64,000 nucleotides of DNA from Kordiimonas lipolytica. Its GTDB lineage: Bacteria > Pseudomonadota > Alphaproteobacteria > Sphingomonadales > Kordiimonadaceae. The notes under the pieces are model-generated. The model did not search any database and was not told where the DNA came from. It saw nothing but the letters and a program-made list of their open reading frames with translations. Positions 1-9,124 of this stretch are shown piece after piece. Positions within the stretch are counted from its first letter, which is position 1; each line of letters begins with the position of its first letter. Both the position numbers and the translations under genes were made by a program. The DNA lies in NCBI RefSeq assembly GCF_001550065.1, contig NZ_LRUB01000027.1, positions 1 to 64,000 on the forward strand. The letters are read 5' to 3'.

Positions 1-40
1 TGTCCGTCGTCAGATAAATTGTTACCAGTAGGCGCTTAAA

Positions 41-62
41 ATAAGAGAGGTTTTGATCTCAT
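41..62. repeat. IS3 left terminal inverted repeat
   Basis: Left arm of the insertion sequence. It starts ATAAGAGAGG and matches the reverse complement of 1455-1477 with one gap and one mismatch. Confidence 0.7.
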
Positions 63-75
63 ATCTTGTTTTAAG

Positions 76-1050
76 TTAAGCAGCCTTTGCGTGATGTCGC
101 AAGGCTCGTTGTCTTAAGGTTTGTTGTTTGATTTTTCTCCTTCTGTCCAGAATGGTTGGGCCCCGCCCGAAGTAGACATCTGCAGGCGTCAGATTGTTCA
201 GGCTTTCATGATATCGCTCGTGATTATAGTAGTGGATAAACTGGCCGATCTCATGTTCCAGATGACCGGGTAGATAATAGTTATCCAGGAGAATGCGGTT
301 CTTCAGTGTTTGGTGCCAGCGTTCAATCTTGCCCTGTGTTTGCGGGTGATATGGCCTGCCGCGAACATGCCCCATGCCCTTGGCCTTCAGGAAGTCCGCC
401 AGTTCCTCTGCCACATAGGACGAACCATTATCTGATAACAGGCGGGGCATGGCAGCTTTGTCATGACAGCCAGAAGCATTCAGCGCCTGATCAATTGTGT
501 CTGTCACATCCTTGGCTTTCATGGTGCTGCAAAGCTTCCAACTGATCACATAACGGCTGTAATCATCCAGGATCGTGGATAGATAATACCAGCCCCAGCC
601 TTTGATCTTGAAGTAGGTAAAGTCGGTCTGCCATTGCTCGTTAATGCGCGCCGGCTTGTCTTTGAACTCGTCCGCAGCCTTGATCACCACATAGGCCGGG
701 CTGGTGATCATGTTTGCGGCTTTCAGCATGCGGTAAACGCTGGCTTCCGACACAAAGTAGCCCTTGCTGTCCGTGAACTTTACGGCCAGTTCCCTCGGGC
801 TCAGTTCTGGCTCGTCCAGTGCCATATCATGCACCTGTTTACGGATATGATCCGGGATGCGGTTCCAGGCTTCGCCAGGGTGCGGCTGCCGGTCATTGAG
901 ACCATCAAAGCCACTGGCCAGATACCGGTCATACCAGCGGTAGAAAGTCGTGCGTGGAATGCCTATCCTGTCCAGTGTCTGACGTGCCGACAGATGTGAC
1001 TGTTCGACAGTGCGGATGATCTCAAGCTTCTCAGATGCAGAGTATCTCAT
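76..1050 (-). CDS. IS3-family transposase OrfB (DDE integrase)
   Basis: 324-residue catalytic subunit of an IS3-family transposase. The N-terminal third is a helix-turn-helix region, followed by an rve integrase core. The DDE triad is visible: D in QTDFT, D in SDNGSSY, and E in GKIERW, with 35 residues between the last two as expected for this family. The start ATG overlaps the orfA stop by four bases (ATGA), so it can be made by translational coupling. An A7 run in the end of orfA could also give an OrfAB fusion by -1 frameshifting. No internal stop or truncation is seen. Confidence 0.93.
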   Translation of the reverse strand: MRYSASEKLEIIRTVEQSHLSARQTLDRIGIPRTTFYRWYDRYLASGFDGLNDRQPHPGEAWNRIPDHIRKQVHDMALDEPELSPRELAVKFTDSKGYFVSEASVYRMLKAANMITSPAYVVIKAADEFKDKPARINEQWQTDFTYFKIKGWGWYYLSTILDDYSRYVISWKLCSTMKAKDVTDTIDQALNASGCHDKAAMPRLLSDNGSSYVAEELADFLKAKGMGHVRGRPYHPQTQGKIERWHQTLKNRILLDNYYLPGHLEHEIGQFIHYYNHERYHESLNNLTPADVYFGRGPTILDRRRKIKQQTLRQRALRHHAKAA

Positions 1051-1430
1051 TCTTCGTACCCCCCATCCCCGACCACGCTTTTTTTAAGTAGCCGTATCTC
1101 CAGGGTTTGCTCCGCCACCACTTCCTTCAGGTCCCTGGCTTCCCGCCTTAGGTCGTTTACCTCGTCACTGGTGGCTGCACGCACTGTATCGCCTGCCAGG
1201 CGCTGCTTGCCGGCCTCCAAAAATTCCTTCGACCATTTGTAATACATGCTCTGCGCGATGCCTTCCCGGCGACACAGTTCGGCAACCGATGTCTCGCGGC
1301 TCAGCCCCTCAAGGACAATCCGGATCTTCTCCTCGGCCGAATAAATCTTCCGCGTCGCGCGGCGGATGTTCTTAACTGTTTGATCTGCGGCTGACTTGCC
1401 ACTTTTTGAACTAGAGGATTTAGCTTTCAT
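1047..1430 (-). CDS. IS3-family transposase OrfA (DNA-binding subunit)
   Basis: 127-residue OrfA with a Lys/Ser-rich N-terminus, a helix-turn-helix around residues 28-75 (EEKIRIVLEGL...AELCRREGI...YYKWSKEFL) and a C-terminal leucine-zipper-like helix (DLRREARDLKEVVAEQTLEIRLLKK), the usual OrfA plan for binding the element's ends and oligomerising. Near its 3' end, at about 1078-1085, the coding strand has seven As (CTT AAA AAA AGC). A -1 slip there leads without a stop into the orfB frame. Confidence 0.9.
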   Translation of the reverse strand: MKAKSSSSKSGKSAADQTVKNIRRATRKIYSAEEKIRIVLEGLSRETSVAELCRREGIAQSMYYKWSKEFLEAGKQRLAGDTVRAATSDEVNDLRREARDLKEVVAEQTLEIRLLKKSVVGDGGYEE

Positions 1431-1454
1431 TCTTCGTTCCTTACGTCACTTCAA

Positions 1455-1477
1455 ATGAAATCAAAATCCTCTCTTAT
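1455..1477. repeat. IS3 right terminal inverted repeat
   Basis: Right arm of the insertion sequence, just upstream of the orfA start. It pairs with 41-62. Confidence 0.7.
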
Positions 1478-1775
1478 GCAATTGCCTTCTTTGGCCCCAT
1501 AAGCCCTGACGGGGAACAGTGACTTGAGTTGTCGGTAGCGCCCCATGATACCTGCCTCCTCCGCTTGGAAGAGTATCAGAAGCGACATTAATTTTCATTC
1601 TTTATTCTAAATATATGAATTTATTTTCAAACTATATTAATAATTTTCAAACTTTATTGTTCTTAAACAAAAGGGTTATACTTTTTACGCCAATCCAGAG
1701 ACCAAAGCCTGTCCGTATTCGAACACAGTTTGTGTTCGTTTTCGGACAGTTTGACAGCGGTGAACCGCGCTATTC
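1478..1775. other. Intergenic region with a nested inverted repeat
   Basis: No convincing gene. Positions 1590-1690 are strongly AT-rich. At 1709-1749 there is a nested inverted repeat: outer arms CTGTCCG / CGGACAG and inner arms CGAACACA / TGTGTTCG around a 3-base centre. It resembles a double operator more than a terminator, because neither strand has a T-tract after it. A 71-codon frame at 1615-1830 crosses it, but has no recognisable protein character and runs antisense into the flavoprotein gene. Confidence 0.5.
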
Positions 1776-2951
1776 TCAAAGATACTGGGCCGCCGCCCAG
1801 CCGCTGGACCAGGCCCACTGGAAATTATAGCCGCCCAGCCAACCGGTCACATCCACGCATTCGCCTATGAAATAGAGCCCCGGTTGCTTTTTGGCTTCCA
1901 TGGTTTTGGAGCTGAGCTCGCTGGTGCTGATGCCGCCACGTGTGACCTCGGCTTTCTTGAAGCCTTCAGTGCCGCTGGGCACCACGTGCCATCGACTGCA
2001 GCGGTCACTGATGGCCTGCAACTGTTTGTTCGACAGGCTGCCAAGCGGGCCTGGCCAGTCTAAAGCGATGGCCTCAGCGAGCCGCGACGGTAACTTCTCC
2101 GCCAAAAGCGTCTTGAGCGCCGTCTTCGGCCGACTGTCCCGCGCTGCACGCAGCCAGTCAAAGCTATCTCCAAGGTCGGGCAGCAGGTTGATGGTGACAG
2201 CCTCACCCGGATGCCAATAGCTGGAAATCTGCAGGATGGCAGGGCCTGACAGGCCCCTGTGAGTAAAAAGAAGGGCTTCGCGAAAGCTCGTCCGCCCGCA
2301 CGACACGACAGCGTCTGCGGCCACACCTGCGAGCGGCTTCATGAAATCGAGGTCTGCATCCGAAAAGGTGAAAGGCACAAGCGCCGCTTCTGGGGCCTCT
2401 ACTTCCAGCCCGAACTGCTTGGCAATATCATAGGCGAAACCTGTTGCGCCCATTTTGGGGATGGACAGCCCGCCTGTCGCGACCACAAGGCTTGGAGCCT
2501 CAAACTCTCCCGCTGTTGTGGCCACGCGGTACGTTCCGGCATCCAATGAAACTTTCTCAACTTTTGTTCCGGTGAGTATCTTTGCGCCGTTCTGGTGGCA
2601 TTCATCTGTCAGCACCTTCAGGATACGGCCCGCGCCCTGGTCGCAAAAAAGCTGTCCCAGCGTCTTTTCATGCCAGGTCACACCATGAGTGGCGATCATG
2701 CTGATAAAATCCCATTGGGTATACCGGCTGAGCGCCGATTTGGCGAAATGTGGATTGTGACTGATGTAGGCGTTCGGACCCGCATCCTCATTGGTAAAAT
2801 TACAGCGCCCGCCACCTGAAATCAGAATTTTTGCGCCAAGCGCCTTGTTGTGTTCCAGCAACACAACCCTGCGTTCACGGGACGCAGCCTCACGCGCGCA
2901 CATCAGGCCCGCGGCACCACCACCAATGATTATGGCATCGAATCCGGTCAT
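1776..2951 (-). CDS. NAD(P)/FAD-dependent flavoprotein, HI0933/BaiN family
   Basis: 391-residue flavoprotein of the HI0933-like (YhiN/BaiN) family. The N-terminal dinucleotide-binding motif IIIGGGAAGLMCA is followed by the family block AKILISGGGRCNFTN, and the C-terminus has the second FAD-binding stretch LYFIGECVDVTGWLGGYNFQWAWSSG. Length matches the family (about 390-410). Most members have no known physiological substrate; BaiN in gut clostridia acts on bile acids, but that function should not be transferred. It is monocistronic, with the chemoreceptor gene divergent to its right. Confidence 0.9.
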   Translation of the reverse strand: MTGFDAIIIGGGAAGLMCAREAASRERRVVLLEHNKALGAKILISGGGRCNFTNEDAGPNAYISHNPHFAKSALSRYTQWDFISMIATHGVTWHEKTLGQLFCDQGAGRILKVLTDECHQNGAKILTGTKVEKVSLDAGTYRVATTAGEFEAPSLVVATGGLSIPKMGATGFAYDIAKQFGLEVEAPEAALVPFTFSDADLDFMKPLAGVAADAVVSCGRTSFREALLFTHRGLSGPAILQISSYWHPGEAVTINLLPDLGDSFDWLRAARDSRPKTALKTLLAEKLPSRLAEAIALDWPGPLGSLSNKQLQAISDRCSRWHVVPSGTEGFKKAEVTRGGISTSELSSKTMEAKKQPGLYFIGECVDVTGWLGGYNFQWAWSSGWAAAQYL

Positions 2952-3196
2952 TCACGTCCGCCTTTGGGCATAAGAAGCGCTTAAATCCTTAAAATCTCCG
3001 CCTTTTTATCGAACGCAGCTATTGATAACAAGAATATTGGCGTTACTATCCGCATACGGGGGAAGGGTGAATTCATTTTTCATCCAAAACAGGCAAAGCC
3101 TTTAAGGTTCATTAACTGTGATATGCAATGAATCGGATTGGTTTAGCTTAAATTTTCATAGTCGGGTTCTCTGATTTGTAGAGGGGCAGTTTAAAA

Positions 3197-5509
3197 ATGG
3201 CCGCGCAAGATTCCAGCAACGTGCTTCAAAGCCTTACCCAAGGCAAAGTTTTCAGCATTCGCAACCTTCTGTTGTTTGTGACCGCTATATTGATGGCGAT
3301 GATCATCTGGCTGACGGTTGGGCGGATTTTTGATGCCTCGGACAACAGCGCTCGCGCAAAAAACGCGATGGAAGTGAACCAGTTGATCGACAGCATATCG
3401 ACACTGAAGCTTGCCCTTGCGGATGAACGCAGCCTTGCAAATACGGCCTATGGCTTCAGAACCGAAGCCGATGACTTCTTCCCGACTCAGATTGCTGAAC
3501 AACGTAAAGATATCGACAGTGCGTTCAGCGAAATCCAGACACGCCTGCCGGATGTTCCTGAATTTGACAACCCATCAGGCAACGAGACGATCTTCGCCTC
3601 CGTCAACCAGCGTTTTGGTGCGGCGAAGACGGCCTTTTTCAAAGCGCATGAAAGCTACATGGCAATGCGTCCTCAGCTGGATGCGGATTTGGACAGGATT
3701 TCCTCTGACCGAGAACTTCGGGGGCGCGATGTCACCAATGCCATCAACGATGTTATTGAGACGGCAGCCGATCTGCGCGCGATCCTTGAAAATAACTATG
3801 ACTTTGGCGACGACCGGATTTCGAAAGTTATTCAGCTGAAGCATAATCTCTGGTCGATGATCGAGTATGCCACCCGCGAATCCGCAGCCCTTGGCGGCAG
3901 CATCGTCTCCGGCTCCCAAATCCGCGCAGCCATGCAAACACTGAATGCCCAATATGTGGGCCAGGGCAAGGAAGCATGGGAGCAGGTTCAAGGCATCGTT
4001 AACAGCCTTGCCGTCGCCGAAGAAGGCACCAAGGAAGCTGAAATCGAAGCGATGCTGAAAAAGATCGAGGATGTCTTCTTTGCAGAGTTTGAGGAAACAC
4101 GTTTCGCTATCTATGACGCATCAGACGCAGCAGAAATGGACCTTGAAGGCAACGTAATCGCTGATTACGGTATTTCACCAAGCGATTGGATCAACCTGGC
4201 CCAAGACGCCATTGGCCCTGTAAGCGCCATGAGCCAATATGCCAGTGATCTGTCCCGGAGCCTGAATGAAGACGCAGTTTCCACCGCCACAGGTAACATG
4301 ACGCTTTCCTGGATCGTACTTGCCATCGTTGCCGGTATCGGCGCACTGGCCTTCTGGGTTGTGATGTTCCGCGTAGTTCGCCCTGTAAACGCCCTTTCCG
4401 ACACCATGATGGTGCTGGCCCAAGGCAAGCTTGAAGTTGAAGTGCCGAGCGCAGATGCGCAGGACGAAGTTGGCGACATGGCCCGCTCGGTACAGATCTT
4501 TAAGGAAAACGCCATTGAGCGTCAGCGCCTTGAAATTGAACAGCGGGAACGCGAAGAGCAAGAGCGTGCCCGGGCTGAAGAAGAAGAGCGCCGCAAGCGC
4601 GAGGAAGAAGAAGCCAATCGCAAACGCGAGCAGGAACGCGAAGAAAATGCCCGTAAGGAACGCCGCCAGGCCATGCTTGACCTGGCGGACAAGTTCGAAG
4701 CGTCTGTTATGGCCGTGGTGCAAGGTGTGTCCAACTCGGCAACTGAGATGGAAAATGCAGCACGCGGCATGGCTGAAACCGCTGATGATACTTCTAAGAA
4801 ATCTGAAGTCGTATCCAACGCCGCCCAACAGGCAAGCTCCAACGCCCAGATGGTGGCCAGTGCGGCAGAAGAACTGTCAGCGTCGGTTCGTGAAATCACC
4901 GGCCAGACCAACCAGTCATCCGCTGCAGCGCGCGATGCGGTGTCTCGCACGGAAAACGCTGGCAAGGATGTCGCCGAGCTGGTGGATGCCGCACAGAAGA
5001 TTGGCGACGTTGTGAAGCTGATTAACGACATCGCCGAACAGACCAACCTTCTGGCACTCAACGCGACGATCGAGGCGGCCCGTGCCGGCGATGCAGGCAA
5101 AGGCTTCGCGGTTGTGGCAAGCGAAGTGAAATCGCTTGCCAACCAGACCGCCAAAGCAACCCAGGAGATCAGCGAGCAAGTGGAAGGCATGCAACAGGCC
5201 ACCAACCTTGCCGTGCGGGCAATGGACGAGATCAAAGGCATCATTGGCGAGATCGAGACCACATCCGTTTCCATCGCCAGCGCTGTGGAACAGCAAGACG
5301 CCTCCACGCAGGAAATCGCCCGCAACGTGGGCGAGGTGTCTACCGGTACCGAAGAAGTGACCTCAAACATTCATGCCGTGAATCAGGGCGCTACATCCAC
5401 AGGCAGCGCCGCAACAGAGGTGCTTTCAGCGGCCCAGTTGCTGACGCAGCAGTCCGACGAGCTGCGCGGCCAGGTGGAATCTTTCCTGGCAACCATTCGC
5501 GCCGAATAA
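3197..5509 (+). CDS. Methyl-accepting chemotaxis protein
   Basis: 770-residue transmembrane chemoreceptor. TM1 is at about residues 23-42, a long periplasmic sensor region runs to about 365 (no recognised ligand domain, mostly helical), TM2 is about 367-389 and HAMP about 390-440. Next comes a highly charged Arg/Glu-rich helix at about 445-495, then the cytoplasmic signalling domain with the conserved hairpin tip [38 protein letters not shown]. The C-terminus (SFLATIRAE) lacks a CheR/CheB-binding pentapeptide. No che genes are nearby, so it must feed a distant chemotaxis array. A strong terminator follows. Confidence 0.94.
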   Translation: MAAQDSSNVLQSLTQGKVFSIRNLLLFVTAILMAMIIWLTVGRIFDASDNSARAKNAMEVNQLIDSISTLKLALADERSLANTAYGFRTEADDFFPTQIAEQRKDIDSAFSEIQTRLPDVPEFDNPSGNETIFASVNQRFGAAKTAFFKAHESYMAMRPQLDADLDRISSDRELRGRDVTNAINDVIETAADLRAILENNYDFGDDRISKVIQLKHNLWSMIEYATRESAALGGSIVSGSQIRAAMQTLNAQYVGQGKEAWEQVQGIVNSLAVAEEGTKEAEIEAMLKKIEDVFFAEFEETRFAIYDASDAAEMDLEGNVIADYGISPSDWINLAQDAIGPVSAMSQYASDLSRSLNEDAVSTATGNMTLSWIVLAIVAGIGALAFWVVMFRVVRPVNALSDTMMVLAQGKLEVEVPSADAQDEVGDMARSVQIFKENAIERQRLEIEQREREEQERARAEEEERRKREEEEANRKREQEREENARKERRQAMLDLADKFEASVMAVVQGVSNSATEMENAARGMAETADDTSKKSEVVSNAAQQASSNAQMVASAAEELSASVREITGQTNQSSAAARDAVSRTENAGKDVAELVDAAQKIGDVVKLINDIAEQTNLLALNATIEAARAGDAGKGFAVVASEVKSLANQTAKATQEISEQVEGMQQATNLAVRAMDEIKGIIGEIETTSVSIASAVEQQDASTQEIARNVGEVSTGTEEVTSNIHAVNQGATSTGSAATEVLSAAQLLTQQSDELRGQVESFLATIRAE

Positions 5510-5556
5510 GAATTGGCTGCGGTCGGCACGTCGGCCGCGCCCAAGTGATCCTATTC

Positions 5557-5587
5557 AAAGAGCTCCTTCGGGAGCTCTTTTCTTTTT
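5557..5587 (+). terminator. Rho-independent terminator of the chemoreceptor gene
   Basis: Ten-base-pair stem AAAGAGCTCC / GGAGCTCTTT with a TTCG tetraloop, followed by TCTTTTT. It lies about 48 bases after the stop codon. Confidence 0.9.
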
Positions 5588-5837
5588 GGCTGCAGCCTGC
5601 CCCTCGTCATAGGCAGTCGGACAAGACTTTTTAGCATAGGCGGGGCCCAGCTGGCTCCCTCAGGCTCAAGACAGTGTTATATGGCCCACAAGCGCAGATA
5701 GTGGCCCTCGAAAGACCCATACAACATAGGGAACAAAGACGTGCGGCAACCGGGCTGAGAAAGGCATAGTGTGTAACATATATAGTGAGGAACACATGAG
5801 CCTCTACCCATGAGCCGATTTTCAATAGCCAACAAAA
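5588..5837. other. Intergenic spacer, no gene seen
   Basis: Spacer between two converging terminators. An 89-codon frame on the minus strand (5631-5900) runs through the terminator at 5838-5857 and has no protein-like features. I see nothing else supportable here. Confidence 0.5.
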
Positions 5838-5857
5838 AAGGGGCCCAAAGGCCCCTT
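5838..5857 (-). terminator. Rho-independent terminator of the TonB-domain gene
   Basis: Eight-base-pair stem AAGGGGCC / GGCCCCTT with loop CAAA. Read on the minus strand it is followed by a run of six Ts. It lies directly after the 5881 stop. Confidence 0.88.
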
Positions 5858-5880
5858 GTCTGCTCGATATACTCAAGCGC

Positions 5881-6276
5881 TTATTGCAAACGCCATGCAA
5901 TCGGAATGGTGAATGTCAGGTTTCCATCCGGCAGGCTGTCTGGCGGCGCGGGCAGAGGGTCCATCTTTTCCATCATCTTTGGAATCACGTTATCAAGCTG
6001 GCTCTCGCCAGTTGGCTCCAGCACCTCAAAACCTGTGATCTTACCGCTGCGGTCAATCGTCACGCTGACCTTCGCGCGACCTTCAATTTCCCGTGCGATG
6101 GCAGAACGTGGATAGATGTGGGACTTCACGATCTTCTTGACAATCTCCCGTTGCCAGTCCTGAAGCTCATCCGCATATGCAGGCGTTGCCATTGCCATAA
6201 AGGCCCCCGCACACAAAAGCGCAAGAATCATCTTCACATGCTTTTCCACGCCCCCAACAAGCACCCCAAATACCAT
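5881..6276 (-). CDS. Secreted TonB C-terminal-domain protein
   Basis: 131-residue protein with an N-terminal signal sequence (hydrophobic ILALLCAGAFMAMATPAYA, likely cleavage after AYA) followed directly by a TonB-C fold. The typical elements are IVKSHIYPRSAIAREIEGRAKVSVTIDRSGKITGFEVLEPTG and the C-terminal LTFTIPIAWRL. A canonical TonB would have an uncleaved membrane anchor and a long Pro-rich linker; both are missing, so it is probably a free periplasmic TonB-C-like protein. The start is supported by a strong AGGAGG about 7 bases upstream. No ExbB/ExbD is nearby. Confidence 0.8.
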   Translation of the reverse strand: MVFGVLVGGVEKHVKMILALLCAGAFMAMATPAYADELQDWQREIVKKIVKSHIYPRSAIAREIEGRAKVSVTIDRSGKITGFEVLEPTGESQLDNVIPKMMEKMDPLPAPPDSLPDGNLTFTIPIAWRLQ

Positions 6277-6512
6277 CCCGATCCTCCTTCAACTCTGTTG
6301 CTTTCTCCTACCATAAGCGAAAGCAGGTAAAAACAAAGATAAGATTTATGGTTAATAACGCGTTAAGGTTAAGACTTCAATCTTAGCGTTTCTGCGAGTT
6401 GGATCGCGCGGCACATAAAGAGTCTCAGCATAAGAATTCCTGGAACCGATTAGTTGCGTGTAGAGGTGAAATAAAGCTACGGATTTCCCCTTGCCTTTAT
6501 GTTTCATATGGC

Positions 6513-6546
6513 TATAGTGCGCCCGCACACCCCATCTTATGGGGTG
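6513..6546 (+). promoter_or_regulatory. Promoter and leader hairpin of tRNA-Ser
   Basis: TTGCCT at 6491-6496 and TATAGT at 6513-6518 (16 bp spacing) form a plausible promoter pointing at the tRNA gene. In the expected leader, 6528-6546 forms a perfect 8 bp hairpin (CACCCCAT, loop CTT, ATGGGGTG) followed by a pyrimidine-rich stretch. Confidence 0.5.
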
Positions 6547-6573
6547 CTTTCTCTTCCAGCCTGCCTGGAAAAC

Positions 6574-6663
6574 GGAGTCGTGGCCGAGCGGTTTAAGGCG
6601 CACGCCTGGAAAGCGTGTTGGGTGGCAACGCCCTCGAGGGTTCGAATCCCTCCGACTCCGCCA
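6574..6663 (+). tRNA. tRNA-Ser (anticodon GGA)
   Basis: Complete class II tRNA. The acceptor stem GGAGTCG pairs with CGACTCC, the D-arm is GCCGAGCGGTTTAAGGC, and the anticodon arm CACGCCTGGAAAGCGTG carries anticodon GGA (reads UCC/UCU). There is a long variable arm and the T-arm contains GGTTCGAATCC. The CCA end (6661-6663) is encoded. Confidence 0.96.
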
Positions 6664-6786
6664 TTATCTTTAATACCATATAGAAGATGTTACCGAAGCA
6701 GAACAACTGTCTCGAAGCTCGCTAGCGCCCTGCGCCAACCGCTCTCAGCCATCTGGCAACTCTGGCCGCGAGGCATAGGCACAAAA

Positions 6787-6808
6787 AAGGGCGCCAACAG
6801 CGCCCCTC
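6787..6808 (-). terminator. Terminator of the exopolysaccharide export operon
   Basis: Stem GGGCGC (6789-6794) / GCGCCC (6800-6805) with loop CAACA. On the minus strand it is followed by TTTTTTG. It lies about 20 bases beyond the kinase stop codon. Confidence 0.85.
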
Positions 6809-6826
6809 TTAGTCCCTCAAGGACGA

Positions 6827-9097
6827 TCAGTTGGTATAATAGGCGCTCTTGCCACCATAGTAATAGCCTTGGTCACCATAGCCATACCCGCGATGGCGTT
6901 TGATATTGACCTGGGTCAGCACTGCACCAGCAAGAGGAATCTGTGTTTGTGCCAGCTGTTTTACGGCAGTTTTTACAATACCCTTCGGCGTGTTTTCCCA
7001 CTGGATCACAAACATCACGCTCTCGGCATGGCGAGCAATGATCATGGCATCCGCAACAGCCATGATTGGAGGGGTGTCCAGCAGTACCAGGTCATAGCGC
7101 TTACGTGCCTCTGACAGGAAGTGGCGGAACTCTGCGGACGTAAAGCGCTCCTGTGGGTCATCAACGCGCTCCGCCCAAAGAAGGTGAATCCCCGTTACAT
7201 CGTCCTTGAAAATATCCTTGCCCGATTCCTGCGCCGTACCGGTCAGAATGTCGTTCACGCTCAAGTGTTTGTCCTTGGAAACACCCATCCGCTCACGGAA
7301 TACAGGTCGGCGCAAATCGCCTTCTACCACAAGCACCTTCAGACCGGTTCGGCCCAAAATCTGCGCGAGACAGAGTGTCGCTGTCGTCTTGCCCTCTCCA
7401 GGTACAGACGATGTCACCGCCAGCACTTTTGGCGTGCTACCATCCTGCCCGCTGAACATCAGGGAGGCATGCACATTCCGGTGAGCTTCAGCAAACGAGG
7501 AATTCGGCTTCTGGGCGATATATTCTTCTGGCTTCATGTCCTTTAGAGCAGATTTATCCACCAGCGGAATCATGCCTAGAGCCCTGAGCTGAAGGTCCTG
7601 ACGGAGCTGATCAAAGCTGCGATAACCGTTATCAAGGGCCTCAAGAAGGAAGGCCAGACCTACCCCTAGCGCTAGCCCCACAAAAGCGACAAGTGCCAGA
7701 ATCATCTTCTTCTTGGGGAAAGACGGGTCGATAGGCGTGTCTGCCTTTGCGATGATACGGGCATCAGCCTGCTGCATGCCGTCCTGACTAGACGTTTCCT
7801 TGAAGCGTGTCAGGAATGTTTGGAGCAGAAGACGGTTGGCTTCCGCTTCGCGATCCAACTCACGCATCTGTACCTGCGCCCGACTAACCTGAAAGCTCTC
7901 CGCCTTCAGATTGTCCAGGTTCTGCTGCAGTGTCTGCACGCGGATGGCCGCCACTTCGGCTTCACCCCGTATGCCCGCCACGATCTTATCTATTTCATAG
8001 GAAATTTTTGAGCTGATGTCGGCGAGCTCAGCTTCAACATTCAACATCCTGGGGTGCTTTGGACCGTAGCGGGTGGCAAGTTCCGCCCGCTCCCGCTGAA
8101 CTTCCGACTCCTGCTCCTTTAGTCGCTGGATAAGCGGGGACTGCAGTACTTCAATCAGGCCAGATTCCTCAATCTTACCATCGGCAACATTTTGCTCGAT
8201 CTGGCGCTGGCGCGCCTCAATGCGGGCCAATTCGGTCTTTGCTGTTACCAATTGCGTATTGATTTGTGCCAACTGTTGTTCGTTCACCAAACCAGCAGAC
8301 TGAGTCTGAACCAACTGGTGGCGCTCACGAAAACGCTGGGCTTCCTGTTCAGATTGGCGAACCTTGTCGCGCAGTTGTGCAACCCGTTCATTCAGCCATT
8401 CGTTGGCACGCTGAGTTGCTTCAAACTTCACTTCCAACTGATCAGTGAGGTAGAGGTCAGACAAGCGGTTAACGATCTGTGCTGCTTTTTTGGCGTTCCC
8501 GGATTCAAACGAAATATTGAGGGTGTAGGAACGAGGCGGGTTGGAAACAGAAAGACGCGCTGAAACAACATCAATGACTTTGGCCCTTGTCGCTTCCGCG
8601 ATTTCCTCTTCCGTCCGGCTGTCAGGTTTACTTCCCAAAATGGCAGCCTTCCAGCTGTCCGACATATAGCTGAGCGGGTTGAGGTACGACAGCAGTGAAC
8701 GGTCCGTCTTCAGGTCACTGTTGAACTCAGGATCGTTGGTCAGCCGCAAACTATCCACCAGTTTGCCGACAAGCCGTCTGGACTTCAGAACATCAATCTC
8801 TGTCTTGATTGCCGCCTGATCAGTGCCCAGCCCGGACATCACTGCCTCAAGATCAACGACACTGTTCTGTCGGCTTTCAATCGCCAACATGGCATTTGCA
8901 GTATAGCGTGGCGTCAACTGGAACACGACAATCGTAGCCAGCACAACCAGGAAAACGGCAGTGTTCAAAATCACCCATTTTCGGCGCCATAAGACCAGAG
9001 CCAACGCGCGGATATCGATCTCCTCGTCCTGCTGGCCATGTGGCGCACTTCCCGGCGCGTTAACTTCGTGCTGCTTCACATACTGATTGTCATACAT
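6827..9097 (-). CDS. Wzz-type chain-length protein fused to a BY-kinase
   Basis: 756-residue inner membrane protein. It has an N-terminal Wzz domain with TM1 at about residues 40-60, a long periplasmic coiled-coil region, a GNVR-like block (QMRELDREAEANRLLLQTFLTRFKE), TM2 at about 465-485 after PSFPKKK, and a cytoplasmic bacterial tyrosine kinase domain. The latter shows Walker A (SVPGEGKTT), Walker A' (LVVEGDLRRP) and Walker B (LVLLDTPP). The last 22 residues contain a tyrosine cluster (GYGYGDQGYYYGGKSAYY), the usual autophosphorylation tail. It controls polymer length and export; it is last in the export operon, 27 bases after the Wza-like gene. Confidence 0.95.
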   Translation of the reverse strand: MYDNQYVKQHEVNAPGSAPHGQQDEEIDIRALALVLWRRKWVILNTAVFLVVLATIVVFQLTPRYTANAMLAIESRQNSVVDLEAVMSGLGTDQAAIKTEIDVLKSRRLVGKLVDSLRLTNDPEFNSDLKTDRSLLSYLNPLSYMSDSWKAAILGSKPDSRTEEEIAEATRAKVIDVVSARLSVSNPPRSYTLNISFESGNAKKAAQIVNRLSDLYLTDQLEVKFEATQRANEWLNERVAQLRDKVRQSEQEAQRFRERHQLVQTQSAGLVNEQQLAQINTQLVTAKTELARIEARQRQIEQNVADGKIEESGLIEVLQSPLIQRLKEQESEVQRERAELATRYGPKHPRMLNVEAELADISSKISYEIDKIVAGIRGEAEVAAIRVQTLQQNLDNLKAESFQVSRAQVQMRELDREAEANRLLLQTFLTRFKETSSQDGMQQADARIIAKADTPIDPSFPKKKMILALVAFVGLALGVGLAFLLEALDNGYRSFDQLRQDLQLRALGMIPLVDKSALKDMKPEEYIAQKPNSSFAEAHRNVHASLMFSGQDGSTPKVLAVTSSVPGEGKTTATLCLAQILGRTGLKVLVVEGDLRRPVFRERMGVSKDKHLSVNDILTGTAQESGKDIFKDDVTGIHLLWAERVDDPQERFTSAEFRHFLSEARKRYDLVLLDTPPIMAVADAMIIARHAESVMFVIQWENTPKGIVKTAVKQLAQTQIPLAGAVLTQVNIKRHRGYGYGDQGYYYGGKSAYYTN

Positions 9098-9124
9098 TGT
9101 CTGTAACCTGCTGGAACGGCTAAC

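Larger units (their letters stand above)
41..1477 (-). mobile_element. IS3-family insertion sequence
   Basis: About 1.44 kb element with two overlapping reading frames (orfA, orfB) typical of the IS3 family, transcribed right to left. Imperfect terminal inverted repeats of 22-23 bp bound it: both ends begin ATAAGAGAGG and continue with TTTTGAT and TCAT after a one-base gap. The frames are intact and the catalytic DDE triad is complete, so it may be active. I could not identify a target-site duplication next to the ends I chose, so the exact termini may be a few bases out. Confidence 0.85.

Noticed and set aside
1615..1830. 71-codon plus-strand frame
   Set aside because: Starts in AT-rich DNA, crosses the inverted repeat and ends antisense to the flavoprotein gene; no ribosome site.
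5631..5900. 89-codon minus-strand frame
   Set aside because: Runs through a strong terminator and overlaps the end of the TonB-domain gene; no homology visible.
6352..6603. 83-codon minus-strand frame over the tRNA leader
   Set aside because: Overlaps the tRNA gene and its promoter; no protein features.
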